Positions 24,062 through 32,188 of a DNA stretch of 64,000 nt are shown piece after piece; the first letter of the stretch is position 1, and the number at the start of each line of letters is the position of its first letter. Position numbers and translations under genes: made by a program. This stretch comes from Rhizobium sp. L43. GTDB lineage: Bacteria; Pseudomonadota; Alphaproteobacteria; Rhizobiales; Rhizobiaceae. The notes beneath the pieces were generated by a model that had not been told where the DNA came from, searched no databases, and saw only the letters and a list, made by a program, of their open reading frames with translations. The DNA lies in contig NZ_NWSQ01000002.1 in NCBI RefSeq assembly GCF_002531725.1, forward strand, positions 248,001 to 312,000, in the 5' to 3' direction.

Positions 24062-25078
24062 ATGCTGGTCCAGCTTCAATATCTGCGCGCCGTCGCGGCG
24101 CTGATGGTCGTCTATTTCCACGCGATATTGCAGCTTGCCAAGGTCAATCCGGCGGTCGACGCCACCGCCTTCGTCTATGGTGAAACCGGCGTCGACATCT
24201 TCTTCGTGCTCAGCGGTTTCGTGATGTGGCTGACGACGAGCGGACGGGCGATGAGCCCGGTCGATTTCGCCCGCCGGCGCATCAGGAGGATCGTGCCGCT
24301 CTATTGGCTGGCAACGCTGTTTTCGGCCATTGTGGCGCTGGTGGCCCCGTCACTGCTGAAATCGACGGTGTTCGACCTGCCGCATCTCATCGCCTCGCTG
24401 TTCTTCCTGCCATGGGCCAATCCCGCCGATCCCGGCACGATCACGCCGGTGGTCGTTCCGGGCTGGACGCTGAATTACGAGATGTTCTTCTACTTCGTGT
24501 TCGCGCTGCTGCTGCCGCTTTCGGAAGTCCGCCGCATCCCGGCGATGTTTGCCGTCTTCGCCGTCATCCTGATCGCCTGCCGGCTGCTGCCGGAAACGAC
24601 GGCCAGCCGGTTCTACGGCGAACCGATCATATTGGAGTTTCTCGCCGGCGTCGTGCTTGGCTGGCTCTACGGGCAGAAGCTGCTGCTGCCGAGCCGCTGG
24701 GCCTGGGCGGCGCTCGCCCTGGGTTTTGCGTTTCTTTTCATCAACGAGGCGCTGATGCGGCCGGAAAGCCGGTTCTACGCCTGGGGGATCCCGGCGATCT
24801 TCATCGTCTACGGCGCTGTTTCCATCGATTTTTCCAGGCTGCCGGTGGTGGGATGGCTGAACTATCTCGGCGACTGCTCCTACAGCATCTATATCACCCA
24901 CGCCTTCACGCTGGCTTTCCTCAGGGTCGTCGCCGACCGCCTGCCGATCGGCATGCTGCAGCAGCCGGTGCTCTTCGTGATTCTGTCGCTGGTGCTCTCG
25001 TCGATCGGCGGCGCCACTATCCATGAGATCACCACGCCCCGCCGGAAAACGGCCGTGGCGAGCCGCCCGCCGGCCTAA
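24062..25078 (+). CDS. Membrane acyltransferase 3 (ExoZ-like)
   Basis: A 338-residue integral membrane acyltransferase. The N-terminal LQYLRAVAALMVVYFH holds the conserved arginine and the catalytic histidine, and ETGVDIFFVLSGFVMW follows. RRIRRIVPLYW is the usual basic loop. About ten membrane segments span the rest. Members add acetyl or similar groups to polysaccharides; ExoZ acetylates succinoglycan. With the polymerase 39 bases upstream it probably decorates the polymer of this group. Confidence 0.9.
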   Translation: MLVQLQYLRAVAALMVVYFHAILQLAKVNPAVDATAFVYGETGVDIFFVLSGFVMWLTTSGRAMSPVDFARRRIRRIVPLYWLATLFSAIVALVAPSLLKSTVFDLPHLIASLFFLPWANPADPGTITPVVVPGWTLNYEMFFYFVFALLLPLSEVRRIPAMFAVFAVILIACRLLPETTASRFYGEPIILEFLAGVVLGWLYGQKLLLPSRWAWAALALGFAFLFINEALMRPESRFYAWGIPAIFIVYGAVSIDFSRLPVVGWLNYLGDCSYSIYITHAFTLAFLRVVADRLPIGMLQQPVLFVILSLVLSSIGGATIHEITTPRRKTAVASRPPA

Positions 25079-25296
25079 GTTCGGCACAGAAGGCGAGAAT
25101 ACGCATCCAAGCGGCGCTGACGGTACAGTTTTTTGCGCAACTTCTCCTAAGCTTCAGACTTGGCAATGACAGAACTTGCAGAAACGTGATGGTTTCTCTT
25201 GCAATTTGTCGCATGAATGAAAGCGCGCCGGCCTATTCGCGGCCCGGGCTTTGATCTAAGCACGGCGGCGGCCTTGCAGAGGGAAGAGGGAGAGAC

Positions 25297-26181
25297 ATGA
25301 AAAGCTATGTATTGACGGTATCCTGCAAATCGACGCGCGGCATCGTGGCGGCGATTTCGAGCTATCTGGCCGAGAAGGGCTGCAACATCATCGACTCCAG
25401 CCAGTTCGACGATCTCGATACCGGCAAGTTCTTCATGCGCGTCAGCTTCATTTCCGAAGAGGGTCTTTCCGGCACCGAGATCGGCGCCGATTTCGTCCCC
25501 GTCGCCGCACCCTTCGAAATGGAGTACGAATTCCACGACAGCGAGAAGCGCATGAAGGTGCTGCTGATGGTGTCGCGCTTCGGCCATTGTCTCAACGACC
25601 TGCTCTACCGCTGGAAGATCGGCGCCCTGCCGATCGACATCGTCGGCGTCGTCTCCAACCATTTCGATTATCAGAAGGTCGTGGTCAATCACGACATCCC
25701 CTTCCACCATATCCCGGTCACCAAGGCCAACAAGGTCCAGGCCGAGGCCCGGATCATGGAGGTGGCCGAGCAGACCGGCACCGAACTGATCGTGCTCGCC
25801 CGCTACATGCAGATCCTGTCGGACGAGATGTGCAGCAAGATGTCGGGCAAGATCATCAACATCCACCATTCCTTCCTGCCGAGCTTCAAGGGCGCCAACC
25901 CTTACAAGCAGGCCTATGGCCGCGGTGTCAAACTGATCGGCGCGACGGCGCATTACGTCACCGCCGATCTCGACGAAGGTCCGATCATCGAGCAGGACAC
26001 GGCGCGCATCACCCATGCGCAGTCGCCCGACGACTACGTCTCGATCGGCCGCGATGTCGAAAGCCAGGTGCTGGCCCGCGCCATCCACGCCCATATCCAC
26101 CACCGCACCTTCATCAACGGCAACCGCACCGTCGTCTTCCCGGCCAGCCCCGGCAGCTACGCCTCCGAACGCATGGGTTGA
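25297..26181 (+). CDS. purU: Formyltetrahydrofolate deformylase
   Basis: A 294-residue enzyme hydrolysing 10-formyl-THF to THF and formate, which balances one-carbon pools and supplies formate for purine synthesis. An N-terminal ACT domain (residues 3-80, TVSCKSTRGIVAAISSYLAE) is followed by the formyltransferase-like hydrolase domain. NIHHSFLPSFKGANPY near residue 190 and ATAHYVTADLDEGPII near residue 230 carry the active-site asparagine, histidine and aspartate. A ribosome site GAAGAGGGAGAGAC precedes the ATG. It stands alone, with over 200 bases before it. Confidence 0.96.
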   Translation: MKSYVLTVSCKSTRGIVAAISSYLAEKGCNIIDSSQFDDLDTGKFFMRVSFISEEGLSGTEIGADFVPVAAPFEMEYEFHDSEKRMKVLLMVSRFGHCLNDLLYRWKIGALPIDIVGVVSNHFDYQKVVVNHDIPFHHIPVTKANKVQAEARIMEVAEQTGTELIVLARYMQILSDEMCSKMSGKIINIHHSFLPSFKGANPYKQAYGRGVKLIGATAHYVTADLDEGPIIEQDTARITHAQSPDDYVSIGRDVESQVLARAIHAHIHHRTFINGNRTVVFPASPGSYASERMG

Positions 26182-26296
26182 GCGCCGGCAAGCCCCACAT
26201 CTCTTTTGCTGGCAAACGACAATCTCCCGTTGCCTGCCAGCGGCAAGTATTTGATTATCGTGTGAGGTAATCGAATCATGCTGCGGGAGGGGTGCC

Positions 26297-29224
26297 ATGA
26301 CCGACGAGGTGCTTGTTGATCGCATGGCGCTGCCGCGTCCCGACGTCACCGTCGTGGACGCGGAAGAGATCCTGCTTGCTCATTACAGCCTCTCCGGCAC
26401 TCTTGTCGAACTCGGCAGCCAGCAGGACCGAAACTATCGCGTCGATAGTAATAGGGGCCGCTATGTCCTGAAGATCTGCCATGCTGCCTACGAGACCCGC
26501 GAACTCGAAGCGCAGAATGCGGCGATCCATCACCTCAAAAGCAAGCCGGATGCGCCACGCGTTCCCAATGTGATCGCCACGAATGACGGGCGCGAGATCG
26601 TCGTCCTGACCGTGCGCGGGCAAGGCTACCAGGTCCGACTGCTGGAATATCTGGAAGGCCAGGGGCTGACGGAACTGAGATATGTGGCGCCGGCTTCGGT
26701 CGCCGCACTCGGCGCGCTCTGCGCAAGGCTGGCGCAGGCGCTTGCCGATTTCAACCATCCGGGCCTCGACCGCAGCCTGCAATGGGATCTCAGGCGCGCC
26801 GGGCCGGTCGCGGTGCAGCTGCTTTCCGCCATCACCGACAGCGCCGCGCGCGACCGGATCGCCAAGACCATGGTGATGGCCGTTCGCCGCATTCAGCCCT
26901 TGGCGCCGTCGCTTCGGCTACAGGCGGTGCATCACGACGTCACCGGCGACAATGTCGTCGGCCGCCGCAATGCCCATGGCCACACCATCCCCGACGGGGT
27001 GATCGATTTCGGCGACATCATCCGCGGCTGGCTGATCGGCGACCTCGCCGTCACCTGTGCTTCGCTGCTGCATCAGGCAGAGGGCGACCCTTTTCATATC
27101 CTGCCGGCCGTTACCGCCTATCAGGCGATCTATCCGCTGACCGACGAGGAGCTGAAGGCGCTCTGGCCATTGGTCGTCGCCCGCGCGGTCATTCTTGTTG
27201 CCAGCGGCGAGCAGCAGATTTCGGTCGATCCGGATAATGACTATGTCCGCGGCAATCTCGACCGCGAATGGGCGATCTTCGATACGGCGATGTCCGTGCC
27301 CTTCGAGCTCATGGAAGCCGCGATCCTCAAGGCAGCCGGCGCCGATGTTGCCGTCCCGGAAGCATCGGCATGGCTGCCGTTGCTGCCTGACATCGACCCC
27401 GCCGGGATCGCCTATGTCGATCTTGGGGTGCGGAGCCCGCATTTTTCCGCCGGCAACTGGCTGAATGCCGACATGGACTGGCGGCTGCTTGCCCGGGCGG
27501 CAACCGAAAACGGCACGGCAGCGACGCGCTACGGCGAATACCGGCTTTCCCGCGCGAGCCTGGGAAACGCGAAGGAACTGGCGACCTGCGCCCTGCATAT
27601 CGATATCTGCCTTGCCGCAGGCAGCGCAGTCGCCGCACCCTTTGCCGGCCGGATCGGCTGGAAGGACCAGCATCTGACGCTCGCCGGCGACAGCGTGACC
27701 CTGCACCTCGACGGGCTCGACCTCTCGGTCGAGGATGAAGCCGAGATTGCCGCCGGCGACCCGCTCGGCACTGTTGTCGGAGAGGCTTCGTCACTCGGCG
27801 GTCTGCGCGTCCAGCTTTGCAGCGTCGCCGGGCTCGAGCCGCCGCTCTTTGCCACACCCCGCGAGGCAGCGGCCTGGTCGGTGCTTTGCCCTTCTCCCTC
27901 GCTGCTTCTCGGCCCGGAAGCGGATGCGCCGCGGGCCGATAGCACCGAGCTGCTCGCCAGGCGACAGACGCATCTCGCCGGAGCGCAGAAGAACTATTAC
28001 GGAGCGCCGCCGCAGATCGAGCGCGGCTGGCGGGAGCATTTGTTCGACGTCGAGGGCCGCGCCTATCTCGATATGGTCAACAACGTCTCCATTCTCGGCC
28101 ATGGCCATCCCAAGCTCGCAGCGGCGATCGGCGCCCAATGGCTGCGGCTCAACACCAATTCACGCTTCCACTATGCCGCGATCACGGAATTTTCCGAACG
28201 CCTCGCCGCACTGGCCCCGGATGGGCTCGACACGGTCTTCCTGGTCAACAGCGGATCGGAGGCAAACGATCTGGCGCTTCGGCTGGCGCAGGCCCGTAGC
28301 GGCGCGCGCAATATGCTCTGCCTGCTCGAAGCCTATCATGGCTGGTCGGCGGCAAGCGATGCCGTCTCCACCTCGATCGCCGACAATCCGCATGCGCTGA
28401 CAACCCGGCCGGACTGGGTGCATACCGTCGTGTCGCCGAACACCTACCGCGGCGACTTCCGTGGTCCCGATACGGCAGCGGATTATCTCGGCATGGCGAC
28501 GCCGGTGCTGGAGGCGATCGACGCCAGCGGCGACGGCCTTGCGGGCTTCATCTGCGAATCCGTCTACGGCAATGCCGGCGGCATTCCGCTGCCGGACGGC
28601 TATCTCAGGGAAATCTACGCGCAGGTGCGCGACCGCGGCGGCCTCTGCATCGCCGATGAGGTACAGGTCGGCTATTCCAGGCTCGGACATTATTTCTGGG
28701 GCTTCGAACAGCAAGGGGTCGTGCCCGATATCATCACCATCGCCAAGGGCATGGGCAACGGCCATCCGCTCGGCGCCGTCATCACCACGCGGGAGATCGC
28801 CCAGTCGCTGGAGAAGCAGGGCTCGTTCTTTTCCTCCACCGGCGGCAGCCCGGTCAGTTGCATCGCCGGCATGACGGTACTCGACATCATCGCCGAGGAA
28901 AAGCTGCAGGAAAATGCCCGGACGGTCGGCGATCATCTGAAGGCGCGGCTTGCGGCGCTGATCGACCGCCATCCGATCGCCGGCGCCGTGCACGGCATGG
29001 GGCTCTATCTCGGCCTCGAATTCGTCCGCGACAGAACGACGCTGGAACCGGCGACGGCGGAGACGGCTGCGATCTGCGACCGGCTTCTCGAACTCGGCGT
29101 GATCATGCAGCCGACCGGCGATCACCAAAACGTGCTGAAGATCAAACCGCCGCTCTGCCTCAGCATCGAAAGCGCCGATTTCTTCGCCGACATGCTGGAA
29201 AAGGTGCTTGATGAAGGCTGGTGA
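26297..29224 (+). CDS. Fused APH-type kinase, degenerate M23-like domain, class III aminotransferase/phospho-lyase
   Basis: A 975-residue three-domain protein. Residues 1-340 are a choline/APH-type kinase with the catalytic loop HxDxxxxN at 212-219 (HHDVTGDN) and metal-binding D237 in VIDFGD. Residues about 410-560 resemble a peptidase M23 beta barrel, but the zinc ligands are largely missing: the H-x-H position reads LRVQL. Residues 565-975 are a class III PLP aminotransferase fold with the cofactor lysine K817 in IAKGMGNG. In animals a kinase (AGPHD1) and a phospho-lyase of this fold (AGXT2L2) act in sequence on hydroxylysine, so this fusion may phosphorylate an amino alcohol and then eliminate phosphate and ammonia. 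The substrate is not known. GGGAGG precedes the ATG. Confidence 0.88.
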   Translation: MTDEVLVDRMALPRPDVTVVDAEEILLAHYSLSGTLVELGSQQDRNYRVDSNRGRYVLKICHAAYETRELEAQNAAIHHLKSKPDAPRVPNVIATNDGREIVVLTVRGQGYQVRLLEYLEGQGLTELRYVAPASVAALGALCARLAQALADFNHPGLDRSLQWDLRRAGPVAVQLLSAITDSAARDRIAKTMVMAVRRIQPLAPSLRLQAVHHDVTGDNVVGRRNAHGHTIPDGVIDFGDIIRGWLIGDLAVTCASLLHQAEGDPFHILPAVTAYQAIYPLTDEELKALWPLVVARAVILVASGEQQISVDPDNDYVRGNLDREWAIFDTAMSVPFELMEAAILKAAGADVAVPEASAWLPLLPDIDPAGIAYVDLGVRSPHFSAGNWLNADMDWRLLARAATENGTAATRYGEYRLSRASLGNAKELATCALHIDICLAAGSAVAAPFAGRIGWKDQHLTLAGDSVTLHLDGLDLSVEDEAEIAAGDPLGTVVGEASSLGGLRVQLCSVAGLEPPLFATPREAAAWSVLCPSPSLLLGPEADAPRADSTELLARRQTHLAGAQKNYYGAPPQIERGWREHLFDVEGRAYLDMVNNVSILGHGHPKLAAAIGAQWLRLNTNSRFHYAAITEFSERLAALAPDGLDTVFLVNSGSEANDLALRLAQARSGARNMLCLLEAYHGWSAASDAVSTSIADNPHALTTRPDWVHTVVSPNTYRGDFRGPDTAADYLGMATPVLEAIDASGDGLAGFICESVYGNAGGIPLPDGYLREIYAQVRDRGGLCIADEVQVGYSRLGHYFWGFEQQGVVPDIITIAKGMGNGHPLGAVITTREIAQSLEKQGSFFSSTGGSPVSCIAGMTVLDIIAEEKLQENARTVGDHLKARLAALIDRHPIAGAVHGMGLYLGLEFVRDRTTLEPATAETAAICDRLLELGVIMQPTGDHQNVLKIKPPLCLSIESADFFADMLEKVLDEGW

Positions 29225-29574
29225 CACAGGGCCTTCCTGAATTAACCAAATCGGTCATTTCGAGGCGTTTCGACTTTTAATGAAACCGGCCATTGCCTGA
29301 GACGGCGAGGCTTCCTATGTCTGCCGCGGTGATCGATGAAACTTTGATTCTGTCATGCGAATTTTACGAAGAGCTGATATGTTTCTTTCTGTAAGGTCGG
29401 GCTACGGCGGAATGAATTTTTTCGGATCGTCGATATTTTGACACGTTTCGGAATATGTTTCTGACAGGCTATCGGGTAATCTCTACCAAGTTAGTAGATT
29501 ACCAAAGGCAGCCATCACCGGCCCCGGGCTCTTCCGGGACCATTCAAGCGCAACGCCAACGCAAGGAACGAGAC
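29225..29574. other. Intergenic stretch after the fused kinase/aminotransferase gene
   Basis: No gene is supported. The sequence is AT-richer than average. It holds the inverted repeat listed at 29475 and probably a promoter for the short genes that follow. No clear intrinsic terminator for the upstream gene was found. Confidence 0.5.
29475..29503. repeat. Inverted repeat, possible operator
   Basis: GGTAATCT (29475-29482) and AGATTACC (29496-29503) form a perfect 8-bp inverted repeat, and CTAC/GTAG continue the symmetry inside with a two-base offset. It lies 72 bases upstream of a short open frame. Its size and symmetry are those of an operator for a dimeric regulator; a LuxR-type box is one possibility but cannot be decided. 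Confidence 0.45.
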
Positions 29575-29670
29575 ATGATAGACTTCGATATTCTCGCCGA
29601 TCTGCTTGGGCGACCTGTGCTTGGCAATGACCGTCCGGGCGCCCTCTCCCGCCCGAACTGTCGAATGTGA
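29575..29670 (+). CDS. Very short open frame with good ribosome site (31 codons)
   Basis: ATG 29575 is preceded by AAGGAACGAGAC, an AAGGA site with 7-base spacing, and encodes a 31-residue peptide beginning MIDFDILADLLGRPVL. It ends 77 bases before the next gene. It may be a leader peptide or a small protein; no homologue is recognised. The case rests only on the ribosome site and position. Confidence 0.3.
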   Translation: MIDFDILADLLGRPVLGNDRPGALSRPNCRM

Positions 29671-29747
29671 CGTTCGTCCTCCTTTCAACGGTACCAGACA
29701 AGTCAATTCGCCATGGCTGCGCATGTCGCGCGGCAGGAGTTCTATTT

Positions 29748-29942
29748 ATGAAGAAGCAAGTTATCGAATATGCAGGCGTTCCCGTCGGGATCGTCATTCC
29801 CGACGAAGACCGGCTGAAATTCATCGCCGTGAAATTCCATGTCCACGACCTCGACGAGCAGCGTTTCCGCTCGCCGGATGAGGTGCGGCTGGCCATCCAC
29901 GACCTGATGACCCGCCGTCATCCGAAGCCGCTTCATGCCTGA
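29748..29942 (+). CDS. Conserved-looking small hypothetical protein
   Basis: A 64-residue protein preceded by GGCAGGAGTTCTATTT, a good ribosome site that decides the start at 29748. It begins KKQVIEYAGVPVGIVIPDED, then a beta strand and a histidine-containing segment (KFHVHDLDEQRF), ending in a short helix and basic tail. No domain is recognised. Codon use is like that of the surrounding core genes, supporting a real gene. A strong terminator follows 45 bases later. The function is unknown. Confidence 0.6.
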   Translation: MKKQVIEYAGVPVGIVIPDEDRLKFIAVKFHVHDLDEQRFRSPDEVRLAIHDLMTRRHPKPLHA

Positions 29943-29986
29943 CGGCATGCGGCCGCGATCGGCATTCACGGCTTTCACCGATGTCC

Positions 29987-30022
29987 GACCGGTCCCGCCA
30001 AATGGGGCCGGTCTTGTTTTTT
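29987..30022 (+). terminator. Rho-independent terminator
   Basis: GACCGGTCCC (29987-29996) pairs with GGGGCCGGTC (30004-30013) with one G-T wobble and a seven-base loop, followed by TTGTTTTTT. It ends the short-gene unit before the P1 peptidase gene. Confidence 0.9.
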
Positions 30023-30071
30023 GAGGGCAATTGCAGTCCTATCGGCGGCCTTTCCGTATAAGGACGCGCCC

Positions 30072-31067
30072 TTGCCCGATCTTCTCAACCTCATCACCGA
30101 TATTGAAGGTGTTTCCGTCGGCCATGCGGCCGACCTCGCGCTCGGTTCCGGCGTCACCGTCATCGTCTTCGACGAACCGGCCGTCGCCTCCGGCACGGTG
30201 CTCGGCGGGGCGCCGGGCGGGCGCGACACCGGCCTGCTCGACCCGTCGATGACCGTCAGCACCGTGGATGCCTTCGTGCTGTCCGGCGGCTCTGCCTTCG
30301 GACTCGATGCCGCCGGCGGTGTGCAGGCGGGCCTGCGCGAACTCGGCCGCGGCTTTGCCGTCGGGCCGGTGCGCATACCGATCGTGCCACAGGCGATCCT
30401 GATGGACCTGCTGAATGGCGGCGACAAGGATTGGGGCCTGCATTCGCCCTATCGTGACATGGGTTATCAAGCATTGAAAGCGGCCGCCAAGGGCGCATTC
30501 GCGCTCGGCACCATAGGCGCCGGCACCGGGGCGACGACAGCCACCTTCAAGGGCGGGCTAGGCTCGGCCAGTGCCGTCAGCAGCGCCGGGCATCGCGTCG
30601 CGGCTGTTGTCGCGGTCAATGCGCTGGGCTCGGCAACGATCGGCGACGGGCCGCATTTCTGGGCGGCACCTTTCGAGCAAGAGGGCGAATTCGGCGGGCT
30701 CGGCATGCCTGGTGTGGCCGACCACCGGATGCGGCTCAAGGGCATGAATACGCCTGCGACGACGATCGGCGCCGTCGTCACCGACGCGCAGTTGACCAAG
30801 GCCGAGGCGCACCGGCTTTCGCTGGCCGGCCATGACGGCTTTGCCCGGGCGCTGCTGCCGGCGCATCTGCCGCTCGACGGCGATACCGTCTTTGCCGCAT
30901 CGACGGCGAAGCATCGAAGAGACGACATGGCGAGCCTGATGGAGCTTTGCCACCTCGCCACCATCGTCATGGCGCGGGCAATCGCCCGTGGCGTCCACGC
31001 GGCAACCGCTTTGCCGGTCGAGGGCGCGCAAATGGCCTGGCGCGACCGCTACCCGAACGCCGATTGA
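30072..31067 (+). CDS. P1 family (DmpA-like) peptidase
   Basis: A 331-residue member of the DmpA/BapA-type N-terminal nucleophile hydrolases (peptidase family S58), which split D- or beta-aminoacyl peptides after self-cleavage. The typical start LPDLLNLITDIEGVSVGHA, the LSGGSAFGLDAA loop, and GAGTGATTATFKGGLGSAS, the region that includes the self-cleavage site in relatives, are all present. TTG 30072 is chosen because AAGGA (30060-30064) lies 7 bases upstream; a TTG 51 bases earlier is in frame but begins inside the terminator's T run. The LysR gene follows 56 bases later. Confidence 0.85.
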   Translation: MPDLLNLITDIEGVSVGHAADLALGSGVTVIVFDEPAVASGTVLGGAPGGRDTGLLDPSMTVSTVDAFVLSGGSAFGLDAAGGVQAGLRELGRGFAVGPVRIPIVPQAILMDLLNGGDKDWGLHSPYRDMGYQALKAAAKGAFALGTIGAGTGATTATFKGGLGSASAVSSAGHRVAAVVAVNALGSATIGDGPHFWAAPFEQEGEFGGLGMPGVADHRMRLKGMNTPATTIGAVVTDAQLTKAEAHRLSLAGHDGFARALLPAHLPLDGDTVFAASTAKHRRDDMASLMELCHLATIVMARAIARGVHAATALPVEGAQMAWRDRYPNAD

Positions 31068-31123
31068 TTGGATAGGGTCAAAACCCGGACAGATCGAATA
31101 TGCCGAATGGCGGAGAGACGTAA

Positions 31124-32044
31124 ATGCAGATCCGGGCGCTGATGTATTTCGACGAGCTGGTCAGGACCAATTCCATGCGCCAGGCGGCCGAGAACCTCAA
31201 TGTCGCGCCGACGGCGATCAGCCGGCAGATCGAGAACCTCGAATATCATTTCGGGGCGCCGCTGGTCGAACGCAGCGCCCGCGGCGTCAAGCTGACGGCG
31301 GCCGGCGAGCTGCTCGCTGCCCGCGCCGGCCGGACGCTGCGCGAGCTCGATCACGTACAGCAGCTGATCGAAGACCTGAAGGGCCTGCAGCGCGGCCGTG
31401 TCAGCATCTATGCCAACGGCGCCACCGTCGCCAATCTCTTGGCGCCGGCGCTTGCCGAATTCAGCCTGAAATATCCGCAGCTGCGTTTCACCGTGACGAT
31501 CACCAGCGCGCGGCAGGCGGTCGATGCCGTCAACAGCGCCGAGGCGGATATTGCGGTAACGCTGTTTGCGCCGGTCATATCAGGCACCAAGGTGCGGCTG
31601 CGCTCAGAGATCGCCTATGATCTCATCGTCACGCCGCAGCATCCGGCGGCCGCCCTTGCCGAGATCCCCATCCGGAAACTCGCCGACTACCCATTGGCAC
31701 TGCCGGATCAATCCTTCGGTTTCCGTCAGGCCTTCGACGCGCTGTTCGAGAAAGAGGGGCTGAGCCTCGATCCGGTCTTCGTCACCAGTTCGCTCGAAAT
31801 GCTGAAGGAACTCGTGCTCAGCGGCGCTGCGGCGACGCTGCTGCCGGCGCTGACAGTCCGCCGCGAGATCGAAGCGGGGCAGCTCCTTGCCATTCCGCTT
31901 GCCGGCAAGACCGGCATCCGCACCCACGTCGATCTCTGCGTCGCCCCCGACCGGCAGCTGTCCTTCGCCGCGACGAAACTGCTCGACTTCATCGAGAGGT
32001 TCATGCGCGAGCGCGCGCACCGCCGGGGCGAGACGAAAGACTGA
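31124..32044 (+). CDS. LysR-type transcriptional regulator
   Basis: A 306-residue LysR regulator. The N-terminal winged helix (residues 1-60) has MQIRALMYFDELVRTNSMRQ, AAENLNVAPTAISRQIENLE and the wing LVERSARGVKLTAAG. The remaining residues 90-295 form the periplasmic-binding-like effector domain. It sits directly upstream of a peptide-type ABC transporter operon in the same orientation, so it is a candidate regulator of that operon and of the P1 peptidase gene; LysR genes more often face their targets, so this is only inferred. Confidence 0.93.
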   Translation: MQIRALMYFDELVRTNSMRQAAENLNVAPTAISRQIENLEYHFGAPLVERSARGVKLTAAGELLAARAGRTLRELDHVQQLIEDLKGLQRGRVSIYANGATVANLLAPALAEFSLKYPQLRFTVTITSARQAVDAVNSAEADIAVTLFAPVISGTKVRLRSEIAYDLIVTPQHPAAALAEIPIRKLADYPLALPDQSFGFRQAFDALFEKEGLSLDPVFVTSSLEMLKELVLSGAAATLLPALTVRREIEAGQLLAIPLAGKTGIRTHVDLCVAPDRQLSFAATKLLDFIERFMRERAHRRGETKD

Positions 32045-32188
32045 TGCCTCCGGCTTGCATTGCCCGCGAATTTGAGGTGTAGCTTTTTCGGCTACACTGG
32101 GCACACAAAATCGTCATTGTGTGTGCACCGGTATGGTGTCACTTTATCCGCAAAAGGCCTTCGTCATCGACGCGGCCAGACAGGGAAC

